A stretch of DNA of 59,694 nucleotides. Origin: Cloacibacillus sp. GTDB taxonomy: Bacteria > Synergistota > Synergistia > Synergistales > Synergistaceae. Both the position numbers and the translations under genes were made by a program. A model generated the notes under the pieces. The model was not told where the DNA came from and ran no database searches. It saw nothing but the letters and a program-made list of their open reading frames with translations. The DNA is taken from NCBI RefSeq assembly GCF_020860125.1, contig NZ_JAJBUX010000015.1, positions 1 through 59,694 of the forward strand, in the 5' to 3' direction. Positions 47,462-57,540 of the stretch are shown here, in pieces; positions within the stretch are counted from its first letter, which is position 1; each line of letters starts with the position of its first letter.

Positions 47462-50400
47462 ATGCAGGTTAAACAGACTTCGGGTAAAGCATTTGAGCGG
47501 CGTGTAGTTTTTGGTAAAGAGAAAAATTTGATAGCACTGCCAGATCTGGTTGAGGTACAGCGTAACTCATACCAGTGGTTCTTTCAGGCCGACAGGGAGC
47601 CTGATATGCGTGCATCACAGGGGTTGCAGGAGCTTTTCGATGAAATTTTCCCCATCGAGAGTTATGACGGCTCTTTTGCACTGGAATTCGTAAGATATTA
47701 TGTCGATCCTGTTCCTATCAGTCTGGATGAGGCTCGCAGCCGGGACCTTACATGGTCGAGACCGCTGCGTGCGACGATTCGTCTGATAAACAAAAAGACC
47801 GGCGAAATCAAGGAAGAAGAAATTTATCTCGGTGACTTTCCCGCGATGACGGAGAGAGGAACCTTCATCATCAACGGCACGGAGCGTGTCGTCGTAAACC
47901 AGCTGGCCCGTTCGGCCGGCGTCTATTACAGCGCTGACCTCGGTATTCCGGGGCAGGAGACCTTTGTGGCGAAGCTGATCCCCGACCGCGGAGCGTGGAT
48001 CGAGTATGACCTCGCCCCTGGGGACGTGCTCTCCGTTAAGATCGACAATCGTAAGAAAATTCCCGTCACCATGATGCTGAGAGCCTTCGGCATCCAAAGC
48101 ACGGATGAAATAATCTCTCTCTTTGACGGCAAAGAGGTGGAGAAGGACCTCGTTGACGACGACGTGCGCGGAATGCTCCTCGCAGAGGACATCCTCTCGA
48201 ACGACGGTTCGGGGACGGTGGAGATCCGCAAGAACACCCGTCTCACTAAGGAACATATGGAGGTCCTCTGGAACCACGGACGCACCAAGGTGTGGGTCTG
48301 GGACATCGATCCCGCCCTCGCCGTGACGATCGAGCGCGACAATACCGACACTCCCGACGCGGCAATGTTGGAGCTCTTCCGCAAGCTGCGCCCCAACGAG
48401 CCTGCCCGTATGGAAAACGCGCGCGAGTATATTATGAGCATATTCTTCGATCCCAGAAGATATAACCTCGGACGTGTAGGACGTTACAAGATAAACCGCC
48501 GTCTGCAGCTGGATATTCCGAATACGGAAAGGCTGCTTACGGTCACCGACATAGTGGCGATAATCAAGGGACTTATCCGCCTGCGCGACGGCAGCGAGCA
48601 CATGGACGACATCGACCATCTCGGCAACCGCCGCGTGCGCGCCGTCGGCGAACTGCTCCAGAACCAGGTCCGTATCGGACTGCTGCGTATGGAGCGTATC
48701 GCGCGCGAGCGTATGACGACGATGCCGGACCTCGCCACGGCGATGGCGAAGGATCTCATCAACGTGCGTCCGATATCGGCGGCGCTGCGTGAGTTCTTCG
48801 GCTCCGGACAGCTTTCCCAGTTTATGGACCAGACGAACCCGCTTGCGGAGCTGACGCACAGACGCCGTCTCTCCGCCCTCGGCCCCGGCGGCCTCTCTCG
48901 TGAACGCGCGGGATTCGAGGCCCGCGACGTCCACCATACGCACTATGGACGCGTGTGTCCGATCGAGACGCCGGAAGGTCCGAACATCGGACTTGTCACT
49001 TCGTTGGCGACCTTTGCCCGTATCAACGAATACGGCTTCCTGGTCTGTCCGCGCCGCAAAGTCGTGGACGGCAAGGTTACGGAGGAGATCGTCTACCTCT
49101 CCGCCGACGATGAGGACGAATACTATGTCGGACGCGCCGACCTGCCGATGGATGACGAGGGCAACGTCCTCCCGTCGCTGACCGGCGGCATCTACGTACG
49201 TCACCACGACAACACGATAGAGATAGACCCGAAGGAGCTTGACTACCTCGACATTTCGCCGAAGCAGATAGTCTCCATCTCGACGGCTCTTATCCCCTTC
49301 CTTGAGCATGACGACGCGAACCGCGCGCTGATGGGCTCCAACATGCAGCGTCAGGCGGTCCCCCTCGTATTTCCGGATTCACCGATCGTCGGAACGGGGA
49401 TCGAGCACCGCATCGCTAAGGACTCCGGCTCCTGCGTAGTATCCCGCAGGGCTGGCACCGTCACCTACGTCGACGCCGACCTGATCGTCATCAGGACCGA
49501 CGACGGCGGCCAGGACGAGTACCATATGCCGAAGTTCCGCCGTTCGAACCAGGGAACGGTCATTCACCAGCGCCCCCTTGTCTATACTGGGCAGCACGTG
49601 GACGCTAATGAGATAATCGGGGACGGTCAGGCCTGCGATCAGGGAGAGCTGGCTCTGGGACGCAACGTGGTGGTCGCCTTCGTCTCCTGGGAGGGCTACA
49701 ACTTCGAAGACGCTATCCTGCTTTCTCAGAAGCTGGTAAAAGAAGATTTCTACACATCGATACATATAGAGGAATACGAGGTCGAGTCGCGCGATACGAA
49801 GCTTGGCCCCGAAGAAATTTCCCGCGACATCCCGAATGTCGGTGAGGACGCTCTTAAAAATCTTGACGAGGACGACGGCATCGTCCGCATCGGCGCGGAG
49901 GTCAAGGCTGGTGACATCCTTGTCGGCAAAGTCACGCCGAAGGGCGAGTCGGACCAGTCTCCGGAAGAGAAGCTGCTTCGCGCGATATTCGGCGAAAAGG
50001 CCCGCGAGGTGCGCGACACCTCTCTGCGCGTTCCCCACGGCGAAGGCGGAAAGGTCGTCGAGATCAAACGTCTGAGCCGCGAAAAGAACAGCGAGGACCT
50101 CAGCCCCGGAGTCAACGAAGTGGTGAAGGTATACGTCGCCCAGTTCCGTAAGATAACCGAGGGCGACAAGATGGCCGGACGCCACGGAAACAAGGGCGTC
50201 GTCTCCCGCATCATGGCGGAAGAGGATATGCCCTATCTCTCGGACGGCACCCCGGTCGACGTCGTGCTGAACCCGCTGGGCGTCCCCAGCCGTATGAACC
50301 TGGGACAGGTTCTTGAGACGATGCTCGGCTTTGTCGCGATGCAGAAGGGCTATAAGGTGGTAACGCCTGTCTTCGAGTCGGCGACGGCTGAGGATATCGC

Positions 50401-51145
50401 CCCCGACGTCAAGTGGATACAGCAGAACAAGTATCCCGAGATGCGCGACGACTGCAAGATAACGATTTATGACGGCCGCACCGGAGAGCCGATGGCGAAC
50501 CAGGTAATGGTCGGCGTCATGTACATGCTTAAGCTGATACACCTTGTCGACGACAAGATCCACGCGCGTTCGATAGGGCCGTACAGCCTCATCACGCAGC
50601 AGCCGCTCGGCGGAAAGACGCAGTTCGGAGGCCAGCGTTTCGGAGAGATGGAAGTCTGGGCCCTCGAAGGATACGGCGCGGCGCATATGCTGCAGGAGAT
50701 GCTGACGGTGAAGTCCGACGATATCCGCGGACGCCTTAAGACCTATGAACGTATAGTGAAGGGCGAGAATCTTGCGAAGCCGGGCGTGCCGGAATCATTC
50801 CGTGTCCTTATCAAAGAGCTTCAGGGACTGGCGCTTGATGTGGAGATCATGTACGCGGACGGCAGCTTCGGCGAGCTGGTCCTGAATGACGACGATGACG
50901 AGAGAGGCCCGCGTCACGTCTCGTTCAAACCTGACGCGACGGTGGATGACCTTGACGCCGTCTTCAACCAAGACGTTGCGGTGCCGGCGAAGGCCGCCGG
51001 TTCCAACGACCTCTTTAACGAGAGCGCGGTGGAATACAGCGGGCTTGAGCTGCACGAGACCGACGAAGAGCGTGACGCCGCCATCCTGAGCGACGATTTA
51101 TTTGAAAGTGATCCACAGACCGGTGAGCAGGGGGATGAAGATTAA
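47462..51145 (+). CDS. rpoB: RNA polymerase beta subunit
   Basis: The 1227-aa beta subunit has the rifampicin-pocket stretch SGQLSQFMDQTNPLAELTHRRRLSALGPGGL with wild-type-looking Asp, His and Ser. VCPIETPEGPNIGLV follows. Further on come KMAGRHGNKGVVSRI and the C-terminal GGKTQFGGQRFGEMEVWALE. It is shorter than E. coli RpoB, as expected without some lineage-specific insertions. ATG at 47462 is 8 nt after GGGGAGG. The frame open from 47420 lies between the promoter and this site. The stop overlaps the rpoC start (TAATG). Confidence 0.98.
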   Translation: MQVKQTSGKAFERRVVFGKEKNLIALPDLVEVQRNSYQWFFQADREPDMRASQGLQELFDEIFPIESYDGSFALEFVRYYVDPVPISLDEARSRDLTWSRPLRATIRLINKKTGEIKEEEIYLGDFPAMTERGTFIINGTERVVVNQLARSAGVYYSADLGIPGQETFVAKLIPDRGAWIEYDLAPGDVLSVKIDNRKKIPVTMMLRAFGIQSTDEIISLFDGKEVEKDLVDDDVRGMLLAEDILSNDGSGTVEIRKNTRLTKEHMEVLWNHGRTKVWVWDIDPALAVTIERDNTDTPDAAMLELFRKLRPNEPARMENAREYIMSIFFDPRRYNLGRVGRYKINRRLQLDIPNTERLLTVTDIVAIIKGLIRLRDGSEHMDDIDHLGNRRVRAVGELLQNQVRIGLLRMERIARERMTTMPDLATAMAKDLINVRPISAALREFFGSGQLSQFMDQTNPLAELTHRRRLSALGPGGLSRERAGFEARDVHHTHYGRVCPIETPEGPNIGLVTSLATFARINEYGFLVCPRRKVVDGKVTEEIVYLSADDEDEYYVGRADLPMDDEGNVLPSLTGGIYVRHHDNTIEIDPKELDYLDISPKQIVSISTALIPFLEHDDANRALMGSNMQRQAVPLVFPDSPIVGTGIEHRIAKDSGSCVVSRRAGTVTYVDADLIVIRTDDGGQDEYHMPKFRRSNQGTVIHQRPLVYTGQHVDANEIIGDGQACDQGELALGRNVVVAFVSWEGYNFEDAILLSQKLVKEDFYTSIHIEEYEVESRDTKLGPEEISRDIPNVGEDALKNLDEDDGIVRIGAEVKAGDILVGKVTPKGESDQSPEEKLLRAIFGEKAREVRDTSLRVPHGEGGKVVEIKRLSREKNSEDLSPGVNEVVKVYVAQFRKITEGDKMAGRHGNKGVVSRIMAEEDMPYLSDGTPVDVVLNPLGVPSRMNLGQVLETMLGFVAMQKGYKVVTPVFESATAEDIAPDVKWIQQNKYPEMRDDCKITIYDGRTGEPMANQVMVGVMYMLKLIHLVDDKIHARSIGPYSLITQQPLGGKTQFGGQRFGEMEVWALEGYGAAHMLQEMLTVKSDDIRGRLKTYERIVKGENLAKPGVPESFRVLIKELQGLALDVEIMYADGSFGELVLNDDDDERGPRHVSFKPDATVDDLDAVFNQDVAVPAKAAGSNDLFNESAVEYSGLELHETDEERDAAILSDDLFESDPQTGEQGDED

Positions 51146-54100
51146 TGGCAAATGTGAGTCATGAGATCGCCGGAGTAAGAATGAAACTTTCCTCTCCCGA
51201 GAGAGTCCGCGAGCTCTCCAGCGGAGAGGTCAAAAAGCCGGAGACGATAAACTACAGATCTCTCCGCCCGGAAAAGGACGGTCTTTTCTGCGAGCGTATC
51301 TTTGGCCCCATCAGGAGCTATGAGTGTGCCTGCGGAAAGTATAAGCGCAGCGGCCCGAAGTTCCGGGGAGTCGTCTGCGAACGCTGCGGCGTTGAGGTTA
51401 CCGACAACCGTGTGCGTCGTGAGAAGATGGGGCATATAGAGCTTGCCGCGCCTGTCGTCCACATCTGGTATCTGCGCGGAATCCCGAGCCGCCTTAGCCT
51501 TCTGCTGGGAGCCTCGACGAAGGAACTTGAAAAGGTCGTTTACTTCGCCCCGACACGCCGCCGCGAGAAGGTCTACAAGGTGGTCAACGAGGGGCGCAGG
51601 ATAGATCTTGCGCGCCGTGGCTCGCTGATGTCGGCCTCGGAGGAGCGTATCCACCGTTTCTACGATCCTAAGTTCAAGGCCGAAGAGGCGTTCCGCATTA
51701 CGAAGGTGGAAGAGGTCCCCGTGGATGAGGGAGATATTGTTACGGCGGCTCAGGTTAGCCGTTTCCGCAGCGATTACGGCGACGACCTGTTTAAGGTCGA
51801 GCCTGCCTTCCGCGTATATAAGTCTGACGACGCTGAAAACAGCGTTGAGATGGTCTCCGATACCAAGAAAAAGGTGATGCTTGCGCGCGAACCGGAGCTC
51901 AAGGCCGAGCGCGCCGTGCTCAACAATCAGGAGGCCTATATCGTCACCGCCGTTGTCCGTATGCCCTTCGCGAAGAACGACGTCATCTCTGAGAGCGAGT
52001 ACCGTCTCTATTCACAGAAATATCCGAAGCGTTTCCAGACTGCGGAGGAGACGGAGACCATAGAAGATCCCTGCTACATCGTCATCGAAGGCGGAGAATC
52101 TCCCTTCGTGCGCGGCGACATCGTACTGGAGCGCGAAGAGGTCATCTGCGCCGCCTACGATAAGGGCTTCCAGGCCGGAATCGGCGCGGAGGGCGTCTAT
52201 ACGCTGCTCTGCCAGATAAATATAGACACGCTTGTCGACCAGCTTCGCGAGGAGATCGCCGAGTGCTCTGGCCAGAAAAAGCGCAAGCTCATCAAACGCC
52301 TGCAGGTCGCGGAGGATTTCCGGAAGAGCGATTCACGTCCCGAGTGGATGGTACTCTCCGTCCTTCCCGTCATCCCGCCGGACCTTCGCCCGATGGTCCA
52401 GCTTGACGGCGGACGTTTCGCGACATCGGACCTCAACGACCTCTACCGCAGGGTCATAAACCGCAATAACCGCCTGCGCAAACTCCAGGAGCTTAAAGCG
52501 CCGGAGATCATCGTGCGCAATGAAAAGAGGATGCTTCAGGAGTCCGTTGACGCCCTTATCGACAACGGGCGCCGCGGCAAGGCGGTCCTCGGTGCCGGCA
52601 ACCGCCCGCTCAAGAGCCTTACGGACCTTCTGCGCGGGAAGAAGGGACGCTTCCGTCAGAACCTTCTCGGAAAGCGTGTCGACTATTCGGGACGTTCCGT
52701 CATCGTCATCGGGCCGCACCTCAAGATATACCAGTGCGGACTTCCGAAGCAGATGGCGCTTGAGCTCTTCAAGCCCTTTGTCATGCATAAGCTTGTCGAG
52801 AGCGGCCTCGCGCCGAACGTCAAGAGCGCCCGCCGCTTTATAGAGCGCGGCCGCGACGAGGTGTGGGGTATCCTTGAAGGTATCATCAAGGACCATCCCG
52901 TAATGCTGAACCGCGCCCCGACGCTGCACCGTCTTGGCATACAGGCTTTTGAGCCGGTGCTGATCGAGGGTAAGGCGATATGCCTCCATCCGCTCGTCTG
53001 CACGGCCTTCAACGCTGACTTCGACGGAGACCAGATGGCCGTTCACGTACCGCTTTCGCTGGAGGCGCAGACCGAGGCCCGGGTGCTCATGCTCTCCTCG
53101 AACAACCTGTTCTCGCCTGCGAGCGGCAAGCCGGTAGTTACTCCGACCCAGGATATAATCCTTGGCGTCTACTACCTGACGACCCTCAGAGAGGGGCTCA
53201 AGGGCGAGGATATGTACTTCCGTGATACGGAAGACGTCCTTTCCGCCCTCGATCACGGCATAGTTCACATCAATTCCAAGATCCGCCTCATGAAAGACCC
53301 CGCGTGGGAGTGCGAGACGATCGATGGAAAGTGGATAGAGACCTCGCCTGGACGCGTGCTCTTCAACTGCGCGCTGCACCCCGGCTTCCGCTATAAGAAC
53401 GAGACTATAAATAAGAAGGAAATGGGCAAGCTTCTTGACGAGGCATACGACAAGGTCGGACAGACCGGCATGGTCGAGATGCTAGACGCGATAAAGACGC
53501 TCGGTTACCGCTGGTCGACGGTCAGCGGCATCAGCCTTGGAGTCGGCGACGTCATCGTTCCGAAAGAGAAAAAAGAGATACTTGACGTAACGCTCGTTCA
53601 GGAAGAGGACCTTACCAGCCAGTACGAAATGGGTATCCTCACCGAGGATGAATACATGCGTCAGAAAGATATCCTCTGGTCGGACGCCGGACGCCGCATC
53701 GCCGACAAGATCATGGACAGCATGCAGATGACGAACCCGCTGCGTATCATGGTCGATTCGGGAGCCCGAGGCTCACGCGGACAGGTCGCGCAGATGGCCG
53801 GTATTCGCGGACTGATGGCCGACCCCTCAGGTCGCATCATCCGTTACCCGATCGTCGCTAACTTTAAAGAGGGGCTCAATACGCTGGAATACTTCATTTC
53901 CACGCACGGAGCGCGAAAAGGTCTCGCCGACACCGCTCTTCGTACCGCTAAATCCGGTTATCTGACGCGCCGTCTCGTTGACGTCGCCCAGGACCTGATC
54001 GTCATGGACGAGGACTGCGGCACACACAGCGGCGTTGAGATTCGTCCGCTGCTTCAGCAGGACGGTAAGGCGACTATCTCCATGTCAGAGCGCCTCGCTG

Positions 54101-56154
54101 GCCGTATCAGCGTCGCCGACGTCAAACATCCCGAGACCGGAGAGCTTTTGCTGGAAAGAAACGAAGAGATCAGCGTTGAGAAGGCGAAATATATAGAATC
54201 GCTCGGCATAACGTCAGTATGGGTACGCAGCCCGCTCACCTGCGGACTTCGCCACGGCATCTGCCGCGCCTGCTATGGCCGCGACCTGGCAACGCGCAAG
54301 AAGGTCGCCATCGGTGAATCCGTCGGCGTCGTTGCGGCGCAGTCCATAGGCGAGCCTGGAACCCAGCTTACGATGCGTACCTTCCATACGGGAGGTGTCC
54401 GCCAGTTCACGGGAGAGGACATCACGCAGGGTCTGCCGAGAATCGAGCAGCTCTTTGAGGTTCGCCGCCCGAAGAAGGTCGCCATCCTCGCCGAAGACAC
54501 CGGCACGCTCGTGGAGATCCGTGAAATGGACGGCAAGCGCAAGCTTATCATCGCTAAACAGGCCGAGGACGGCACCGAAGAACGTATCTCATACAACATC
54601 CCCGCCTCACAGAACTTGCTCTCAGGAGTAGAGGAGGGATGCCAGATCACCAAGGGCATGCTGCTCACGGAGGGATACATTGACCCGCAGCAGCTGCTTG
54701 AGGTCGAAGGGCTTGAGGCGGTGCAGCACTATCTGCTTGACGGCATCCAGGAGGTCTATCGTTCGCAGGGTGTCTCCATCAACGACAAACACATCGAGAC
54801 CATCCTTCGCAAGGTCGCGCCAGTCAACCGTGTGCGCGTCGTGAAGGAGGGTGACAGTGCCTTCGTGTCAGGAGAGCTTGTCTGGAAGGAAGACCTTGAA
54901 AAGGCGGTAGACGATATCAAGGAAGAGAACGACAACTCGCTTAACGAGTCCTACAACTTCCTTAAGGACTATAAATTCGTTGATGTCCCCGGAGAGACCG
55001 CCGTCGAGGGCGAGGGCAGAGAGGCCGTCTTTACTAGGGAGGGGCTCTCGGAGCTCCTGCAGCCCGGCAGCCTGGCTACGGAGATAATCATCGAGGACGA
55101 AGAGGGCCCCGTGCGTGTCATCATCGGCGACGCGAACTTCAGACGTTCGATGGAGGGGCTTGAGATCATTGAAGACTTTGTTTCTCCGGAAACTGAAGAG
55201 ACGCTTGTCTCGGCCGGCACCAGACTCACCTCCGCCGAGCTTGCGGCGATCGTTGGCTGTCAGCCTAAGCCGATCCTCATCAGGGACATGAACCTTTTGG
55301 AGGGAAATAAAGAGAAGTCGTGGTTCGCTTCGGATGTCGAAGACGGCGGCAAGGTCATCATTAAAGTAGATTCACTGCTTGACGATGAGGCCATCGCCCT
55401 CCTTAAGAGCCATAATATCCGCCAGATAAAGCTATGGAAGGCTCCCGAGATCATCAACCTTACGGACGCGATGCATCACGTGCTCATCGAACACTTCTTT
55501 GGCAAGGCGATCACCCAGGCGATCAACGCCGACGGCGAAGTGATAGAGGACATCCCGCACGTGATCGACGGCTCCGTCGTTCGCGGCTTCGTCGAGGGTG
55601 CGATCTCCGGAGTGGAATGCGACGATATGATCATTACCAAGGAACGTATCGTAAAGCTCCTGCTCACGGAGAGGGCTCTCGGCAAGATACTGCTCGAGCC
55701 CGTCACCGATGAGGACGGCAGCGTAGTCGTAGAGGCGGCGCAGGAGATCACGAGCTCCGTGCTCGATAAGATCGCGGCATCGGCGGCAGGCAGCATAACG
55801 CTGCGTTCAAAGGCCGCCGCCTCCGAATACAAGAAGCTGCTCCAGAGAGTATCGTTCGTCCGCCGGCTCCGCGAAGAGCCGCAGTGGCGTCCGGTGGTAC
55901 ACGGCGTCACGAAGGCGGCCCTTGCGACGGACAGCTTCCTATCCGCGGCCTCCTTCCAGCAGACGGCGCAGGTACTTGCCGCAGCTGCGGTGAGGGGGGA
56001 TGTCGACAGCCTCGTCGGACTCAAGGAGAACGTTATCATCGGGCTCCTCATTCCGGCGGGAACCGGTATCAAGCGCCATCGCAAAGTGGAGATAAGGGAA
56101 GAGCAGGATATTCCTTCAGAGCTTGAGTTCATGGAGGCTTCCTTTAAGGAGTAG
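51145..56154 (+). CDS. rpoC: RNA polymerase beta' subunit
   Basis: The 1669-aa beta' subunit carries the N-terminal zinc-binding region (CACGKYKRSGPKFRGVVCERCG). The catalytic magnesium motif NADFDGDQMAVH is visible. The second zinc site uses the cysteine set CGLRHGICRACYG. The bridge/trigger region SVGVVAAQSIGEPGTQLTMRTFHTGG is intact. Compared with a minimal beta', extra sequence after the first zinc region (about residues 180-340, repeated beta-like EEVPVDEGDIVTAAQ and PFVRGDIVLEREEV segments) suggests an insertion of sandwich-barrel hybrid motifs. A second insertion lies near the C-terminal third (about 1250-1400). The ATG overlaps the rpoB stop. Confidence 0.98.
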   Translation: MANVSHEIAGVRMKLSSPERVRELSSGEVKKPETINYRSLRPEKDGLFCERIFGPIRSYECACGKYKRSGPKFRGVVCERCGVEVTDNRVRREKMGHIELAAPVVHIWYLRGIPSRLSLLLGASTKELEKVVYFAPTRRREKVYKVVNEGRRIDLARRGSLMSASEERIHRFYDPKFKAEEAFRITKVEEVPVDEGDIVTAAQVSRFRSDYGDDLFKVEPAFRVYKSDDAENSVEMVSDTKKKVMLAREPELKAERAVLNNQEAYIVTAVVRMPFAKNDVISESEYRLYSQKYPKRFQTAEETETIEDPCYIVIEGGESPFVRGDIVLEREEVICAAYDKGFQAGIGAEGVYTLLCQINIDTLVDQLREEIAECSGQKKRKLIKRLQVAEDFRKSDSRPEWMVLSVLPVIPPDLRPMVQLDGGRFATSDLNDLYRRVINRNNRLRKLQELKAPEIIVRNEKRMLQESVDALIDNGRRGKAVLGAGNRPLKSLTDLLRGKKGRFRQNLLGKRVDYSGRSVIVIGPHLKIYQCGLPKQMALELFKPFVMHKLVESGLAPNVKSARRFIERGRDEVWGILEGIIKDHPVMLNRAPTLHRLGIQAFEPVLIEGKAICLHPLVCTAFNADFDGDQMAVHVPLSLEAQTEARVLMLSSNNLFSPASGKPVVTPTQDIILGVYYLTTLREGLKGEDMYFRDTEDVLSALDHGIVHINSKIRLMKDPAWECETIDGKWIETSPGRVLFNCALHPGFRYKNETINKKEMGKLLDEAYDKVGQTGMVEMLDAIKTLGYRWSTVSGISLGVGDVIVPKEKKEILDVTLVQEEDLTSQYEMGILTEDEYMRQKDILWSDAGRRIADKIMDSMQMTNPLRIMVDSGARGSRGQVAQMAGIRGLMADPSGRIIRYPIVANFKEGLNTLEYFISTHGARKGLADTALRTAKSGYLTRRLVDVAQDLIVMDEDCGTHSGVEIRPLLQQDGKATISMSERLAGRISVADVKHPETGELLLERNEEISVEKAKYIESLGITSVWVRSPLTCGLRHGICRACYGRDLATRKKVAIGESVGVVAAQSIGEPGTQLTMRTFHTGGVRQFTGEDITQGLPRIEQLFEVRRPKKVAILAEDTGTLVEIREMDGKRKLIIAKQAEDGTEERISYNIPASQNLLSGVEEGCQITKGMLLTEGYIDPQQLLEVEGLEAVQHYLLDGIQEVYRSQGVSINDKHIETILRKVAPVNRVRVVKEGDSAFVSGELVWKEDLEKAVDDIKEENDNSLNESYNFLKDYKFVDVPGETAVEGEGREAVFTREGLSELLQPGSLATEIIIEDEEGPVRVIIGDANFRRSMEGLEIIEDFVSPETEETLVSAGTRLTSAELAAIVGCQPKPILIRDMNLLEGNKEKSWFASDVEDGGKVIIKVDSLLDDEAIALLKSHNIRQIKLWKAPEIINLTDAMHHVLIEHFFGKAITQAINADGEVIEDIPHVIDGSVVRGFVEGAISGVECDDMIITKERIVKLLLTERALGKILLEPVTDEDGSVVVEAAQEITSSVLDKIAASAAGSITLRSKAAASEYKKLLQRVSFVRRLREEPQWRPVVHGVTKAALATDSFLSAASFQQTAQVLAAAAVRGDVDSLVGLKENVIIGLLIPAGTGIKRHRKVEIREEQDIPSELEFMEASFKE

Positions 56155-56288
56155 ACGCCGCGCCGACGATAGAGACAGGCATCGGAATAAGCGCGGAGAT
56201 TTGTTAGTTAAAAATAAAAGTGACTCCTGAAATATTTTTTCTTTGGAAAATATTTTAGGCAAATTAGCGGCGGAAGGCGCAGTGTTTA

Positions 56289-56317
56289 TTGACACGTGCG
56301 CACTCCGCTGTTATTAT
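56289..56317 (+). promoter_or_regulatory. Strong sigma-70 promoter of the L7Ae-rpsL-rpsG-fusA-tuf operon
   Basis: Perfect TTGACA (56289-56294) is followed after 17 bp by TATTAT (56312-56317). It starts transcription near 56324, just ahead of the L7Ae-like gene. Between rpoC and this promoter there is only an AT-only stem near 56224-56250, too weak to be a sure terminator. Confidence 0.8.
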
Positions 56318-56350
56318 ATGTCGATGCGACTATGCACAGGAGGTGTTCGT

Positions 56351-56599
56351 GTGCCCTTAAATGAATTGGCCTCCTCGTCGAGATGCGCGGGATTGAACAG
56401 TGTTCTGCGTAAGATAGACAGAGGCGAGGCGCTAAAAGTTTTTCTTGCGGATGACGCTGATGAGAAGCTGGCGTCGAAGGTAAGGGCCGCCTCGAAAGAG
56501 CGGAATGTCCCCGTCGAGATGGCGGAGGATTCACAACAACTAGGAAGAGCTTGCGCCCTGACGCGAAAGACGGCGGTCGCGGCGATTCTTAAAAAGTAG
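56351..56599 (+). CDS. L7Ae-like K-turn RNA-binding protein (YbxF/RplGB type)
   Basis: This 82-aa protein has the small L7Ae/L30e fold: GLNSVLRKIDRGEALKVFLADDADEKL, KVRAASKERNVPVEMAEDSQQLGRACALTRKTAVAAIL. This matches YbxF/YlxQ proteins, which bind RNA kink-turns. A gene of this family between rpoC and rpsL is the standard Firmicutes arrangement. GTG at 56351 is chosen because AGGAGG lies 7 nt upstream. A longer frame opening at 56243 would start before the promoter at 56289. Confidence 0.85.
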   Translation: MPLNELASSSRCAGLNSVLRKIDRGEALKVFLADDADEKLASKVRAASKERNVPVEMAEDSQQLGRACALTRKTAVAAILKK

Positions 56600-56632
56600 A
56601 AATAACTATTACTAAGGGAAGGAGGGAGCTAT

Positions 56633-57004
56633 TTGCCAACAATCAGCCAGCTTATTCGTAACGGCAGAGAAGAAAAGAGATGTCGCTCAAGCGCGCCTGC
56701 TCTTCAGGAGAATCCGCAGCGCCGCGGTGTATGCACCCGCGTTTACACAGTAACTCCTAAGAAGCCTAACTCTGCTCTTCGTAAGGTCGCCCGTGTGCGC
56801 CTTACCAACGGAATTGAAGTTACAGCTTATATACCGGGAGTCGGACATAACCTTCAGGAACACTCAGTAGTGCTTGTTCGCGGAGGCCGTGTAAAGGACC
56901 TGCCTGGTGTACGTTACCACATAGTTAGAGGTACGCTTGACTGCGGTGGTGTTGAAAACCGCCGCCAGAGCCGTTCGCTCTACGGCGCTCGCAGACCGAA
57001 ATAA
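56633..57004 (+). CDS. rpsL: 30S ribosomal protein S12
   Basis: The 123-aa S12 has the decoding-centre loops TPKKPNSALRKVARVRLTNG and RGGRVKDLPGVRYHIVRG, with lysines at the streptomycin-related positions unchanged. The start is TTG at 56633, 5-6 nt after GGAGGGAG. No ATG is available that keeps the conserved PTISQLIRNGR N-terminus, so this essential gene uses a TTG start. Confidence 0.97.
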   Translation: MPTISQLIRNGREEKRCRSSAPALQENPQRRGVCTRVYTVTPKKPNSALRKVARVRLTNGIEVTAYIPGVGHNLQEHSVVLVRGGRVKDLPGVRYHIVRGTLDCGGVENRRQSRSLYGARRPK

Positions 57005-57026
57005 CTTTTAATGGGAGGTAGTTTTT

Positions 57027-57497
57027 ATGCCGCGTAAAGGTCATGTAAAAAAACGTATTACACCGCCCGATTCAGTCTACGCGAGCCCCGCGATTACGAA
57101 ATTCATCAACTGCCTGATGCTCGACGGCAAGAAGAGTACGGCGGAGAGAATTTTTTACGGAGCACTGGATCTGGCCGGAAGCAGACTCAATATAGAGCCT
57201 GCCGAGGTGTTTGAGAAGGCTATGACGAATGTTCGTCCTCTGGTCGAAGTTCGTCCCCGCCGCGTCGGCGGCGCGACCTATCAGGTTCCCGTTGAAGTGA
57301 AACCTGACAGGGCGCAGGCGCTGGCAATTCGCTGGATAATCAACTTCTCACGCTCACGCAAGGGAATCCCGATGGTAGAGCGCCTCGCGCGCGAACTTGG
57401 GGATGCCTGCAAGGGCGAGGGCGGTTCGGTTAAGAAGCGTGAGGATACGCACCGTATGGCGGAAGCCAACCGTGCATTTGCCCATTACCGTTGGTAG
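57027..57497 (+). CDS. rpsG: 30S ribosomal protein S7
   Basis: The 156-aa S7 shows its 16S rRNA-binding regions (MPRKGHVKKR, the NVRPLVEVRPRRVGGATYQVP tract, and KKREDTHRMAEANRAFAHYRW at the C-terminus). The length is normal. It follows rpsL by about 20 bp with GGGAGGT upstream. Confidence 0.97.
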   Translation: MPRKGHVKKRITPPDSVYASPAITKFINCLMLDGKKSTAERIFYGALDLAGSRLNIEPAEVFEKAMTNVRPLVEVRPRRVGGATYQVPVEVKPDRAQALAIRWIINFSRSRKGIPMVERLARELGDACKGEGGSVKKREDTHRMAEANRAFAHYRW

Positions 57498-57540
57498 TGG
57501 AAAATATTACAAATTTTGATTTAGTCTGGTGGTGTTGACG

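Noticed and set aside
47615..49309. Minus-strand frame of 564 aa inside rpoB
   Set aside because: It is a GC-skewed shadow of rpoB. The composition (many Val, Arg and His in runs) is typical of antisense frames.
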